A stretch of DNA of 64,000 nucleotides from G020354945 sp964570585 (GCA_964570585.1 CAZMYR010000003.1:1-64000); one strand, 5' to 3'. Counted from the stretch's first letter, positions 24,908 through 33,495 are shown. The notes: generated from the letters alone by a model not told the origin. Made by a program: numbers and translations.

Positions 24908-25878
24908 TTTTTCTTTTTGATTTTCATTCCAAGTGAAATGCCCATATTATCCAAAATGCCAATAATTTCATTCAAAGACTTTTTGCCAAAGTTTCTATAT
25001 TTTAGCATTTCACTTTCGGTCTTGCCCACTAAATCGCCTATAGCCTTTATCTTGGCCTTTTCTAAACAATTGCCGCTTCTTACTGAAAGTTCAAGTTCGG
25101 TAACCGGGATTTTAAGTTTCCCCTGAAGCTCTTCATCTTCCTCCGGCTCCTCAGTAATCTCTAAGTCTTCCGGAAGTTTGCCGAAATTGACAAAAATATC
25201 AAGATGTCTTTGCAAGACATTGGATGCATAGAGCAAAGCTTCTTTAGGGCTCACCGCTCCGTTAGTGCATATTTCTAATATAAGTTTATCATAATCTGTA
25301 ATCTGGCCTACCCTGGTATCTCCAACATTGAAATTCACTTTAGTAACGGGGCTAAAAATAGAATCTATAGCAATGACTCCTATTGGGGCGCTTTCTTTTT
25401 TGTTTTTTTCCGCCGGAACATATCCACGGCCTTTGCCCAAACCCATTTCTACATTAAATTTAATATTTCTTGTCAATGTAGCTATATGTAAATCCTTGTT
25501 TATGATATCCACTGTTTCATCAGCAATTATATCTTTAGCTGTGACCTTGCCTTTTCGTTGAACTTTTATATATAATGGTTTTGGTTTAAGGGCATGGCTT
25601 CTTATCACAACTTTCTTAATATTAAGTATAATTTCAGGCACATCCTCAATCACTCCGTCTATAGCAGAAAATTCATGCTGAATCCCTTCGAATCTTACAT
25701 TAGTTACTGCGCTACCTTCGACTGAAGATATAAGTGCCCTCCGTAAAGAATTTCCCAGAGTTATTCCATAACCTCTTTCGAACGGTTCTGCTATAAATTT
25801 ACCGTAAGTATCTGTCAGGGTAGATTCATCACATTCGAGAGTTTTGGGCATTTCAAATTCTTTCCAAGCTATTCCCAT
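24904..25878 (-). CDS. rpoA: RNA polymerase alpha subunit
   Basis: Assembles RNA polymerase and contacts activators. The 324-residue protein has ERGYGITLGNSLRRALISSVEG (assembly domain), an acidic linker (TEEPEEDEELQG) and a C-terminal domain with SVRSGNCLEKAKIKAIGDLV and NFGKKSLNEI. Its place between rpsD and rplQ is the standard alpha-operon order. Confidence 0.97.
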   Translation of the reverse strand: MGIAWKEFEMPKTLECDESTLTDTYGKFIAEPFERGYGITLGNSLRRALISSVEGSAVTNVRFEGIQHEFSAIDGVIEDVPEIILNIKKVVIRSHALKPKPLYIKVQRKGKVTAKDIIADETVDIINKDLHIATLTRNIKFNVEMGLGKGRGYVPAEKNKKESAPIGVIAIDSIFSPVTKVNFNVGDTRVGQITDYDKLILEICTNGAVSPKEALLYASNVLQRHLDIFVNFGKLPEDLEITEEPEEDEELQGKLKIPVTELELSVRSGNCLEKAKIKAIGDLVGKTESEMLKYRNFGKKSLNEIIGILDNMGISLGMKIKKKK

Positions 25879-25891
25879 CTCTTTTTACCTC

Positions 25892-25946
25892 CAATTTTTG
25901 CAAAGCAAAAATTGTCCCAAACAGTGCGACGAAAAGGAGCACTGGA
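25892..25946. repeat. Paired-hairpin element before rpoA
   Basis: Two hairpins in tandem: AATTTTTGC/GCAAAAATT and GTCCC..CAGTGC/GCACTG..GGAAC. A sibling with the same layout is at 31955-32014. Each copy lies between a stop codon and the next start in a ribosomal operon, so it may modulate expression of rpoA. Confidence 0.75.
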
Positions 25947-25954
25947 GGAACAAT

Positions 25955-26581
25955 TTACTTCGAATATAATTCTACAATAAGCTGGACCTGAATCGGAAAA
26001 CCAACATCTTCTTTTTTAGGAAGCCTCTCAATTTTAGCCGTTAAAAGTTTTTCATCTACATTTATCCAACCGGGTACGCCTCTTTCTTTTAAGTCTTGCA
26101 TTCTTTCGGATACAAGCTTAAATTGGTCCTTCTTGGCATTTACCTTTATAGTATCTCCTTTGCCAACTAAGTAAGATGGCCGGTCTACCTTTTTTTCATT
26201 AACCATAATAAAACCGTGGGTAACCATTTGCCTTGCCTGAGACCTGGAAGGAGCAAAACAGCACCTAAAGGCTACATTGTCTAACCGCCGTTCTAAAAAT
26301 TGCAGAAGGGCCTCACCGGTGACGTCCCGTGACCTCTCTGCTTTTTTAAAATAATTTCTGAATTGTTTCTCTAGCACTCCGTATATTGTCTTGGCTTTCT
26401 GCTTTTCTCTAAGCTGTAAACCAAAATCGGAAAGCTTTCTTCTCCGTTGACCATGTACGCCGGGTTTATAACTGCGCCTATCTAAGGCGCACTTCTCAGT
26501 TACGCAACGATTACCTTTAAGAAAAAGTTTTACGCCTTCCCTTCTGCACAACCTGCACGATGCTCCTATATACTTTGCCAT
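25955..26581 (-). CDS. rpsD: Ribosomal protein uS4
   Basis: Small-subunit assembly protein of 208 residues. It has MAKYIGASCRLCRREG with a zinc-type CX2C...C pair near the N-terminus, the S4 RNA-binding domain RRLDNVAFR, and GFIMVNEKKVDRPSYLV. The ATG at 26581 with AGGAGG eight bases upstream is preferred; a 20-residue upstream extension in frame comes from AT-rich repeats. Confidence 0.97.
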   Translation of the reverse strand: MAKYIGASCRLCRREGVKLFLKGNRCVTEKCALDRRSYKPGVHGQRRRKLSDFGLQLREKQKAKTIYGVLEKQFRNYFKKAERSRDVTGEALLQFLERRLDNVAFRCCFAPSRSQARQMVTHGFIMVNEKKVDRPSYLVGKGDTIKVNAKKDQFKLVSERMQDLKERGVPGWINVDEKLLTAKIERLPKKEDVGFPIQVQLIVELYSK

Positions 26582-26659
26582 TATCCTCCTAGTTTTGCTT
26601 GCGTTTATTGGGTTTGTAGGGTTTATAGGGTTATAACTCAATAAACTCTATAAACTCAA

Positions 26660-27124
26660 CTATACTCTCCTTCGCTTCGGGGCTCTACATCCATTATGTG
26701 GTATAGGCGTAATATCTTTAATGGTACTTATCTGTAATCCAGCCGCCTGCATTGCCCGTATTGCTGATTCTCTGCCTGCCCCCGGTCCCTTTACGCAAAT
26801 CTCTACCTTTTTTAGTCCTAACCCTTTTGCTTTTTCAGCAGCTGCACTTGCAGCTCTTTGAGCAGCGAACGGTGTAGATTTTTTCGAACCTTTAAAACCG
26901 ATGTTGCCGCTGGAACACCAACAAATTGTATTGCCATTTTTATCTGTTACAGTAATAATTGTATTGTTAAAGGTCGCTAAGATATATACTATACCATCAT
27001 GGATGAAAACTTTTTGTTTCGACTTTTTCTTTTCAGGTTTTGGTTCTTGTTTTGGTTCTTGTTTTGGTTCTTGTTTTGGTTCTTGTTTTGGTTCTTGTTT
27101 TGGTTTCTCTTCAGCTTTTACCAT
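26660..27124 (-). CDS. rpsK: Ribosomal protein uS11 with KQEP-repeat N-terminus
   Basis: Small-subunit platform protein. Residues about 36-154 are uS11 (ATFNNTIITVTDKNGN, GSKKSTPFAAQ, VKGPGAGRESAIR, ending PHNGCRAPKRRRV). The first about 35 residues are five KQEP units flanked by KPK/PEK, encoded by a perfect 12-bp tandem. The start ATG at 27124 is directly before the repeat. Position rpsM-rpsK-rpsD is canonical. Confidence 0.95.
   Translation of the reverse strand: MVKAEEKPKQEPKQEPKQEPKQEPKQEPKPEKKKSKQKVFIHDGIVYILATFNNTIITVTDKNGNTICWCSSGNIGFKGSKKSTPFAAQRAASAAAEKAKGLGLKKVEICVKGPGAGRESAIRAMQAAGLQISTIKDITPIPHNGCRAPKRRRV
27042..27101. repeat. 12-bp tandem repeat inside rpsK
   Basis: Five identical copies of GGTTCTTGTTTT (plus strand), read as KQEP on the minus strand. 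A half unit flanks it. Exact identity suggests recent expansion by replication slippage. Confidence 0.95.
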
Positions 27125-27132
27125 TTCTATAA

Positions 27133-27531
27133 TTACCCTTCCTTTCTGATTTTCTGTTGTTTTTCTCTTTTTGCAACGCCAACTGTCTTTCTCGGGCCTT
27201 TCCGGGTGCGTGCATTTGTATTTGTTCGTTGCCCTCTTACTGGCAAACCCCTTCTATGGCGCAATCCTCTATAAGTTCCTATGTCTATTAGCCTATTTAT
27301 GTTCCCTGTAACCTCTCTTCTTAAATCGCCTTCTATCTTATAATTTTTTGTAATAAACCTAGAAATTTTTGCTACATCTTCTCCGGTAAGGTCCTTAGCC
27401 CTCATATCGGGATTTATGCCATTAGCTTTTAATATTTTATTTGAAACAGTTCTGCCAATCCCGTGAATATAAGTAAGTGCGATCTCTACCCTCTTCCCTT
27501 TTGGTATATCAACACCGCAAACTCTCGGCAT
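27133..27531 (-). CDS. rpsM: Ribosomal protein uS13
   Basis: Small-subunit head protein, 132 residues. MPRVCGVDIPKGKRVEIALTYI, the helix-turn region GIGRTVSNKIL, and the C-terminal LRHRRGLPVRGQRTNTNARTRKGPRKTV that contacts tRNA are all standard. It lies between rpmJ and rpsK. Confidence 0.98.
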   Translation of the reverse strand: MPRVCGVDIPKGKRVEIALTYIHGIGRTVSNKILKANGINPDMRAKDLTGEDVAKISRFITKNYKIEGDLRREVTGNINRLIDIGTYRGLRHRRGLPVRGQRTNTNARTRKGPRKTVGVAKREKQQKIRKEG

Positions 27532-27552
27532 CTTTTACTCCCGTCTTTTAAT

Positions 27553-27645
27553 GGTTAGTTGTAAGTTATAAGTCGTAAGTTATAAGTTTTTTTCGGCCTT
27601 CAATTCGAATTTTAGCTTAAAACTTAAAACTTAAAACTTAAAACT
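27553..27645. repeat. AT-rich short-unit array between rpmJ and rpsM
   Basis: Left half repeats GTAAGTTATAAG-like units and the right half repeats AAAACTT units, giving a loose inverted array. Similar arrays, with other unit sequences, fill several other ribosomal gaps. Confidence 0.7.
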
Positions 27646-27649
27646 TTTG

Positions 27650-27763
27650 TTATCCCTGTCTCTGTTTATGCTTCGGATTCCTGCATATAACTCTAACTAC
27701 ACCTTTGCGTTTTATAATCTTACATGAAGAACAAATTTTTTTAACCGATGCTCTAACCTTCAT
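27650..27763 (-). CDS. rpmJ: Ribosomal protein bL36
   Basis: A 37-residue protein MKVRASVKKICSSCKII..., with zinc ligands CSSC, a third cysteine in VICR and histidine in NPKHKQRQG. Length and motif match the zinc form of bL36. It starts two bases after infA's stop, between infA and rpsM as usual. Confidence 0.97.
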   Translation of the reverse strand: MKVRASVKKICSSCKIIKRKGVVRVICRNPKHKQRQG

Positions 27764-27765
27764 TT

Positions 27766-27981
27766 TTATCTCTCTCGATAAATAATCCGTCCCTTGGTAA
27801 GGTCATACGGTGAAAGTTCTAATTTTACTTTGTCCCCTGGTACTATTCTTATAAAATACATTCTCATCTTACCTGCAACATGTGCCAGGACCCTGTGTCC
27901 ATTATCCAATTCTACTCTAAACATTGCGTTTGGCAATGCTTCTATAATCGTGCCTTCTGTTTGAATTGCCTCTTCTTTCAT
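27766..27981 (-). CDS. infA: Translation initiation factor IF-1
   Basis: A 71-residue S1/OB-fold protein: EGTIIEALPNAMFRVELDNGHRVLAHVAGKMR, then PGDKVKLELSPYDLTKGRI. It binds the ribosomal A site at initiation. Position between map and rpmJ is classical. Confidence 0.97.
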   Translation of the reverse strand: MKEEAIQTEGTIIEALPNAMFRVELDNGHRVLAHVAGKMRMYFIRIVPGDKVKLELSPYDLTKGRIIYRER

Positions 27982-28030
27982 TTTGAGTTATGGGTTATGA
28001 GTTCATAGTTCATAGACTACGAACTACGAA

Positions 28031-28780
28031 CTAATTAAATTCCGTCAATATCCTGGGCCCCTCCTCTGTAACAGCAACAGTATGCTCAAAATGCGCTGAA
28101 AGTTTTCTATCAGCCGTAACAGCTGTCCAGCCGTCTTTAAGTATATCCACTTTATAAGTTCCTATATTAATCATCGGCTCTATTGCCAATACCATCCCGG
28201 GTTTTAGCGCCGGGCCCATATGTGGTTGTCCAAAATTCGGTATTTGCGGATCCTCATGCAGGTTTGAACCTATACCGTGGCCAACAAATTCTCTTACGAC
28301 GGAAAAAGCATTTAATTCTGCTTCGTCTTGAACAGCACACGATATATCAGAAAGTCTGTTATCAACGGTTGCCATTGCAATAGCTTTATAGAGGGCTCCT
28401 TTGGTCACATCCAGTAATCTTTTAGCCTCAGGAGAAATTTCTCCAACACCTACAGTTATTGCGGCGTCTCCATAAAACCCATCCAGTTCAACCCCGGCAT
28501 CAATGCTTATTATGTCGGCTTCTTTTAATCTTCGTGTACCCGGTATACCATGTACTATTTCTTCATTTATCGAAGTGCATATATTTTTAGGGAATCCCCT
28601 ATAACCATTAAAGGCGCACCTGCCTCCTAGTTTACTGATCAGTTCGGCTGCTCTTTTGTCCAGTTGTTCAGTAGTTACTCCCGGCGCTATCATGTCAGTG
28701 AGCATGGCTAATGTTTTCGCTACAATAATCCCCGCCTTATGCATCTTTTCTATTTCATCTTTTGATTTATAATGTATCAA
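28031..28780 (-). CDS. map: Methionine aminopeptidase type I
   Basis: Removes N-terminal methionine. The 249-residue protein shows NEEIVHGIPG, the metal ligands in SIDAGVELDGFYGDAAIT, GHGIGSNLHEDPQIPN and MVLAIEPMI. The start is TTG at 28780 immediately after the adk stop (TAATTG), giving MIHYKSKDEIEKMHKAG, which aligns with the family N-terminus; no in-frame ATG is nearby. Confidence 0.96.
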   Translation of the reverse strand: MIHYKSKDEIEKMHKAGIIVAKTLAMLTDMIAPGVTTEQLDKRAAELISKLGGRCAFNGYRGFPKNICTSINEEIVHGIPGTRRLKEADIISIDAGVELDGFYGDAAITVGVGEISPEAKRLLDVTKGALYKAIAMATVDNRLSDISCAVQDEAELNAFSVVREFVGHGIGSNLHEDPQIPNFGQPHMGPALKPGMVLAIEPMINIGTYKVDILKDGWTAVTADRKLSAHFEHTVAVTEEGPRILTEFN

Positions 28781-29440
28781 TTATATCAGTCCCTCTTGGT
28801 TAAAGAGCTCGTGAAGAATCTTGTATAACTTATCTACTTCTAAATCTCCTGAAACAGTATGCAAAAACCCCTTATTTTTATAATAATCTATTAATCCTGC
28901 TGTTTGCTGATTATACACTTTTATTCTTTTTAAAACCGTTTCTTTCTTATCGTCGTTGCGCTGGATAAGTCTCCCTCCGCATATATCGCATATCCCCTCT
29001 TTTTTAGGTAGTATATTCTTTATATGATAATTAGCACCGCATTTTTCGCAAATCAGGCGGCCTGTTAACCGGTCTATTATAACCTGTTCTGATGTCTGCA
29101 TATAAACAACTATATCTAACGGAATTTTATTAATTGCTAAAAATTCATCGAGCGAAGTAGCTTGAGCTTTTGTTCTCGGGTAGCCATCGAGTATAAACCT
29201 GTTCTGAATACTTTTATCCTTTAGCTTCTCTATCACAATTTGATTTACTATTTCATCCGGCACTAATTGTCCCCGCTGCATATATCCAGTTAATCTTTGT
29301 CCAATTTCATCTGACCTTTTAGCAGACTCTCTAAATATATCTCCTGTTGAAAGATGAACTAGATTTAATTTTTGAGAAAGAACCTTCGCCTGCGTTCCCT
29401 TACCAGCTCCTGGAGGCCCCAACAATATTAATCTCACCAC
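28781..29440 (-). CDS. adk: Adenylate kinase
   Basis: Interconverts AMP, ADP and ATP. The 219-residue protein has the P-loop GPPGAGKGTQA, DGYPRTKAQ, and a long lid with a four-cysteine zinc knuckle (CEKCGANYH...CDICGG). GTG start. Standard location between secY and map. Confidence 0.97.
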   Translation of the reverse strand: MVRLILLGPPGAGKGTQAKVLSQKLNLVHLSTGDIFRESAKRSDEIGQRLTGYMQRGQLVPDEIVNQIVIEKLKDKSIQNRFILDGYPRTKAQATSLDEFLAINKIPLDIVVYMQTSEQVIIDRLTGRLICEKCGANYHIKNILPKKEGICDICGGRLIQRNDDKKETVLKRIKVYNQQTAGLIDYYKNKGFLHTVSGDLEVDKLYKILHELFNQEGLI

Positions 29441-29460
29441 TTTAACCTTTATTCTTGTTG

Positions 29461-30810
29461 CTAGCGTCTCGACCTCAATTTACCTTTCCTCAAGAATCCT
29501 TCATAATGTCTCATTAAAAGCTGGGATTCGATCTGTTTCATTGTATCTAACATAACCCCAACTGTAATTAATAAGGCTGTTCCGCCGAAGAAACTGGCTA
29601 TTAAAAAGGGTATGTTTAGCCATCTTGATATTATTCTTGGAAATACAGCTATCAAAGCCAAAAATATAGCTCCAGGCAATGTAACTCTTGTCAATATTCT
29701 ATCAAAATAACTTGCCGTAGGTTTACCCGGCCTTATGCCCGGGATAAATCCTCCGTACTTTTTCATATTATCAGCCACATCTACAGGATTAAATGTAATT
29801 GCGGTATAAAAATAACAGAAAAATACTATCAAACCGGAATACATTGTAAAATAAAGTATGTTTCCTCTCATCAGCGCATTAGCCATCTTCTGGAATGTAG
29901 GATTAGGAAAAAAACCAGCAATTGTTGCCGGAAAAAGTAATAAAGATTGCGCGAATATAATCGGTATAACCCCGGCGTGATTTACCCTGAAAGGAATATA
30001 TGTGCTTTGGCCGCCGTAAACCTTTCTGCCAATTATTCTCTTGGCATATTGCACCGGTATTCTGCGCTGTCCCTGGGTAATTATAACTACTGCGACAATA
30101 ACCCCAACCATAATAATTACCATTGCTATCAACGTAAGCACATCTATCTGCCTTCTGGCTGGCGCAAAAGGCGATACCAACAAAAATAGTTGATTTGTCG
30201 CTGTAGGCAATCGGGATATTATACTAGCCGTAATAATAAGCGACATTCCATTACCAATACCATATTCAGTTATCTGCTCGCCTAACCACATTATAAAGGC
30301 AGTGCCGCTGGCTAAGGTTAAAACTGTTAATAATCTAAAGCCCCAGCCCGGAAATTGAACTATCTGGACACCTTGAAAATGGGCCGGGTTTTCCAACCAT
30401 AGACTAATGAAAGTAGCTTGTATTACAGCCAGAACTACCGTGCCATATCTGGTATATTGGGTAATCTTTCTTCTGCCTTCTTCCCCACCTTCTTTGGCTA
30501 ATCGCTCAAGCTGCGGTATAACTGTAGTGAGAAGCTGCATAATGATGGAGCTGGATATATACGGCATAATACCTAAAGCGAATATGGTCATATTCCGCAT
30601 AGCTCCACCACTAAACAGATTCATAATGCCAAAAAGTGTGCCGCCGGTTGTCCTGGCTATATTATCAAAGAACTGCGCTAATGCTGCCCCATCTATACCG
30701 GGAGTAGGGACAAAACAGCCTATTCTATAGACAGCTACCAACCCCAAGGTAAGAAATATTTTCTTTCTTAGATCCGGGACTTTTAATATATTAGCTAAAG
30801 CTGCTAACAT
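29461..30810 (-). CDS. secY: Protein translocase subunit SecY
   Basis: Channel subunit of the Sec translocon, 449 residues and ten membrane segments. It shows MNLFSGGAMRNMTIFALGIMPYI (plug and TM2), the cytoplasmic loop QGQRRIPVQYAKR, PFRVNHAGVIPIIFA, and GFIPGIRPGKPTASYFD. SecE is encoded in the same supercluster at 55500. Confidence 0.98.
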   Translation of the reverse strand: MLAALANILKVPDLRKKIFLTLGLVAVYRIGCFVPTPGIDGAALAQFFDNIARTTGGTLFGIMNLFSGGAMRNMTIFALGIMPYISSSIIMQLLTTVIPQLERLAKEGGEEGRRKITQYTRYGTVVLAVIQATFISLWLENPAHFQGVQIVQFPGWGFRLLTVLTLASGTAFIMWLGEQITEYGIGNGMSLIITASIISRLPTATNQLFLLVSPFAPARRQIDVLTLIAMVIIMVGVIVAVVIITQGQRRIPVQYAKRIIGRKVYGGQSTYIPFRVNHAGVIPIIFAQSLLLFPATIAGFFPNPTFQKMANALMRGNILYFTMYSGLIVFFCYFYTAITFNPVDVADNMKKYGGFIPGIRPGKPTASYFDRILTRVTLPGAIFLALIAVFPRIISRWLNIPFLIASFFGGTALLITVGVMLDTMKQIESQLLMRHYEGFLRKGKLRSRR

Positions 30811-30819
30811 CTTTTTTTA

Positions 30820-30905
30820 GTACCGTTTACGGTTTCAAAGGGGTAAGTGTCCCCTAATTCATTCTTTGCTGGGGGGCATTTACCTCTTTGAAACTGTAAA
30901 CGGTA
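30820..30905. repeat. GTACCGTTTACGG inverted-repeat element
   Basis: About 86 bp with ends GTACCGTTTACGGTTTCAAA/TTTGAAACTGTAAACGGTAC, 20-bp arms with one mismatch, and an inner GGGG..TGTCCCC arm. It fills the rplO-secY gap. Confidence 0.85.
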
Positions 30906-30910
30906 CTTTC

Positions 30911-31360
30911 TTAACGGGATTGAATTTTTTCAATGCTTCCGCCTGTTTTTTTAATAGCACTTTTTGCAGAATTTGAAAAGGCATGCGCAGTAACAGTAAA
31001 ATTCTTTTTAAGTTTTCCTTTGCCTAAAATCTTTATGGGTTTTTTTATAGTCTTTATTAATCTTTTATCTTTTAATAAAGACGGTGTTATATGAGTCCCC
31101 TCTTTAAAAATATTTAATTTCTCTAAATTAATAATCGAATATTCTTTTTTTTCTCTTGGCGTAAATCCTCTTTTTGGGATCCTCCTCATTAATGGCATCT
31201 GGCCTCCTTCGAAGCCAAAGGTCCGCTTTGAGCCTGACCTTGACCTTTGCCCTTTGCTGCCTCTGCCACCGGTTTTACCTCTGCCAGAGCCCATCCCTCT
31301 GCCTTTTCTTCTCTTAGGTCTCCTGGCGCCTTTAGGAGATTTCATGTCCTGTATTTTCAT
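30911..31360 (-). CDS. rplO: Ribosomal protein uL15
   Basis: Large-subunit protein of about 149 residues. The glycine/arginine-rich N-terminus (KGRGMGSGRGKTGGRGSKGQRSRSG) and GFEGGQMPLMRRIPKRGF are diagnostic. I chose the ATG at 31360; a GTG nine bases upstream overlaps the rpsE stop. rpsE runs straight into rplO with no rpmD between. Confidence 0.95.
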   Translation of the reverse strand: MKIQDMKSPKGARRPKRRKGRGMGSGRGKTGGRGSKGQRSRSGSKRTFGFEGGQMPLMRRIPKRGFTPREKKEYSIINLEKLNIFKEGTHITPSLLKDKRLIKTIKKPIKILGKGKLKKNFTVTAHAFSNSAKSAIKKTGGSIEKIQSR

Positions 31361-31365
31361 TTGCC

Positions 31366-31944
31366 TCACTCGGACTGCTTTTCCAGCAGCTCATTCTTGT
31401 AGCGCAACTTTTTTAGTCCATCCATAGTTGCCTTTATAACATTTGATGGCGTCTGCGATTTTAGGCTCTTGGTTAATATATCTTTTATACCTGCTGCATC
31501 GCAAACCGGCCTTATAACGTTACCTGCGATGACACCTGTACCTTCTCCCGCTGGTTTAAGAAGCACAACGGCTGCGCCATATCTGCCAATCACCTCATGG
31601 GGTATAGTGCTTCCTTTAACAGGGACATTTATCATATTCTTTTTAGCATCATTGATACCCTTTTTAATCGCATTGGGAACCTCATTTGCTTTCCCGAAAC
31701 CACAGCCTACATTACCCTTTTTATCTCCTACTACTACCACTGCACCAAAATTTAATTTTCGGCCCCCCTTTGTAACCTTAGTGGTTCGTTTAATGGAAAT
31801 CACCTTCTCAATAGTTTCTTCCTCAGGATGTATTTCCTTGTAAGTCTTTTTTAATTCTCGAGGGATTACCTTTTTTATCTCTTTGGCTGATTTTTTGTCT
31901 GCCTCGTCTTTTTTAAATTCTTTTTGGTCTTTCTTCTCTACCAA
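31366..31944 (-). CDS. rpsE: Ribosomal protein uS5 with charged N-terminal extension
   Basis: Small-subunit protein. The core begins near VISIKRTTKVTKGGRKLNFGAVVVVGDKKGNVGCG and includes GSTIPHEVIGRYGAAVVLLKPA. About 45 residues of lysine/glutamate-rich sequence precede it. The best start is TTG at 31944, five bases after a GGAGG site; a TTG four codons earlier would overlap that site. Confidence 0.93.
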   Translation of the reverse strand: MVEKKDQKEFKKDEADKKSAKEIKKVIPRELKKTYKEIHPEEETIEKVISIKRTTKVTKGGRKLNFGAVVVVGDKKGNVGCGFGKANEVPNAIKKGINDAKKNMINVPVKGSTIPHEVIGRYGAAVVLLKPAGEGTGVIAGNVIRPVCDAAGIKDILTKSLKSQTPSNVIKATMDGLKKLRYKNELLEKQSE

Positions 31945-31954
31945 GTTAGCCTCC

Positions 31955-32014
31955 AAAATTTACGAAAGTAAATTTTGTCCCGAACGATGCGACGAATAGG
32001 AGCATCGGAGGGAC
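31955..32014. repeat. Paired-hairpin element before rpsE
   Basis: AAAATTTAC/GTAAATTTT followed by GTCCCGAACGATGC/GCATCGGAGGGAC. Same architecture as 25892-25946. The second hairpin ends exactly at the rplR stop region. Confidence 0.78.
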
Positions 32015-32370
32015 TAAAACCGCAAACCGTTTTTACGGCAAGCTTCTGCAAACTCTTTTACCCTTCCGTGATAACGATAGCCACTTTTATCAAATTTGAC
32101 CTGTTTCATATTTGCCTTCTGAGCTTCTTTAGCTAAAAGTTCGCCCAATGCCCTGGAAGCGGTAATGTTACCCTTGTGTTTAAAATTATCTCTCAATCCT
32201 TTATCCAGCGTTGAGACAGACAGCAATGTCTTGCCTTCAACATCATCTATTAATTGAGCAGTCATATTATTAAGACTCCTGTAAATACAAAGGCGGGGTC
32301 TCTCTTTTGTGCCAAGCAATTTCTTCTTTCCTCTTAAATATCTTCTTCGTCTTGCGTCTTTTACCTTCAT
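32014..32370 (-). CDS. rplR: Ribosomal protein uL18
   Basis: 5S rRNA-binding protein, 118 residues: GTKERPRLCIYRSLNNMTAQLIDD in the first half and the C-terminal KFDKSGYRYHGRVKEFAEACRKNGLRF. Standard spc-operon place between rplF and rpsE. Confidence 0.97.
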   Translation of the reverse strand: MKVKDARRRRYLRGKKKLLGTKERPRLCIYRSLNNMTAQLIDDVEGKTLLSVSTLDKGLRDNFKHKGNITASRALGELLAKEAQKANMKQVKFDKSGYRYHGRVKEFAEACRKNGLRF

Positions 32371-32385
32371 CTCAGTAATTTACCT

Positions 32386-32442
32386 CCGTACACTTACGTG
32401 TACGGTATCCTTTTCGTACATTCCCCGCACGTAAGTGCGGGG
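32386..32442. repeat. Two mutually complementary palindromes
   Basis: CCGTACACTTACGTGTACGG and CCCCGCACGTAAGTGCGGGG, 17 bp apart, in the rplF-rplR gap. Each folds alone, and their loops share complementary CACTTACGTG/CACGTAAGTG segments. Confidence 0.85.
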
Positions 32443-32449
32443 TCCGATC

Positions 32450-32986
32450 TTATGCTACCGTCTTTCCTGCTTTCTTCCTCACATATTCACCGACATATCT
32501 TATGCCTTTACCCTTATATGGCTCAGGTTTATAAAAATCCCTTATCTCCGCAGCCGTTTCTCCGACAGCCTGCTTATCAATACCCTTAACTACAATTTGG
32601 GTAGGTTTCGGAGTCTCTATGGTAATACCATCCGGTATCCGATATTCTATCGGGTGAGAAAATCCAAGGTTTAATGTGAGTTTTTTGCCGGAAACCAGGG
32701 CTTTAAAACCTACCCCTATAATCTCTAACTGTTTAGAAAAACCTTCCTTCACTCCTTTTATCATATTTGCAATCAGCGCTCTAGCTAGTCCATGTAATGC
32801 CCGGTGCTGTTTATCGTCGGAAGATCTAATTACCGCAATTGTATTATCTTTAATATCGACATCTATCCCCTGCGCCAAAGAATAATCCAATTTGCCTTTT
32901 GGGCCTTCAACGTAAACTACATTATCTCGTTTTTGAACTTTTACCCCTTCAGGTATATTAATAGGTCTTTTTCCTATTCTGGACAT
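32450..32986 (-). CDS. rplF: Ribosomal protein uL6
   Basis: Large-subunit protein, 178 residues, with the tandem fold: MSRIGKRPINIPEGVKV, then GFSHPIEYRIPDGI and the signature PEPYKGKGIRYVGEYVRKKAGKT. Confidence 0.98.
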   Translation of the reverse strand: MSRIGKRPINIPEGVKVQKRDNVVYVEGPKGKLDYSLAQGIDVDIKDNTIAVIRSSDDKQHRALHGLARALIANMIKGVKEGFSKQLEIIGVGFKALVSGKKLTLNLGFSHPIEYRIPDGITIETPKPTQIVVKGIDKQAVGETAAEIRDFYKPEPYKGKGIRYVGEYVRKKAGKTVA

Positions 32987-32995
32987 TTTATAATC

Positions 32996-33400
32996 CTACC
33001 AAACGTGACAGAGAATTTCTCCACCAATCTTAATATCTCTACATTCTTTGTCTGTTCTAATGCCCTTTGATGTCGACACAATGGCGATGCCTATCCCTCC
33101 TAATACAGATTTGACCTGGTCTGATTTTTCATAAATCCTTAAGCCTGGCTTAGAAATCCTTTTAAGATTACTTATCACAGGAGTTTTCTGTTTATCTTTA
33201 CCATATTTTAGATAAATTCTTAATATTCCCTGTTTGTTATCTTCTATTTTTTTGAAATTTCTAATATAACCTTCTCTTTTTAATATTTGGGCTATCTGTT
33301 CTTTAATATTTGACGAAGGACAATCTACATTTGCCTTTCTGGCTTTCAATGCATTTCTTATTAATGTTAAGAAATTGGCTATCGGATCTGTCATGCTCAT
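32996..33400 (-). CDS. rpsH: Ribosomal protein uS8
   Basis: 16S-binding protein, 134 residues, starting MSMTDPIANFLTLIRNAL and ending with the conserved STSKGIRTDKECRDIKIGGEILCHVW. The ATG at 33400 follows GGAGAAAG. Further upstream ATGs in frame belong to a palindromic repeat and were not used. Confidence 0.97.
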   Translation of the reverse strand: MSMTDPIANFLTLIRNALKARKANVDCPSSNIKEQIAQILKREGYIRNFKKIEDNKQGILRIYLKYGKDKQKTPVISNLKRISKPGLRIYEKSDQVKSVLGGIGIAIVSTSKGIRTDKECRDIKIGGEILCHVW

Positions 33401-33415
33401 TACTTTCTCCATGTT

Positions 33416-33495
33416 GGTGCCATGCACTGCGGTGCCACCCTACGTGGCAAAACTGTATATTTAAAAGGTAGGGTGGCACCGCAGTGCATGGCACC
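33416..33495. repeat. 80-bp perfect palindrome, copy 1
   Basis: Two exact 28-bp arms (start GGTGCCATGCACTGC) around a 24-bp loop GTGGCAAAACTG...AAAAG. Lies between rpsN and rpsH. The same 80 bp occurs at 35902-35981 in the opposite orientation. Confidence 0.97.

Noticed and set aside
27042..27101. CRISPR-like array in rpsK
   Set aside because: Repeats are 12 bp, contiguous without spacers and in a coding frame.
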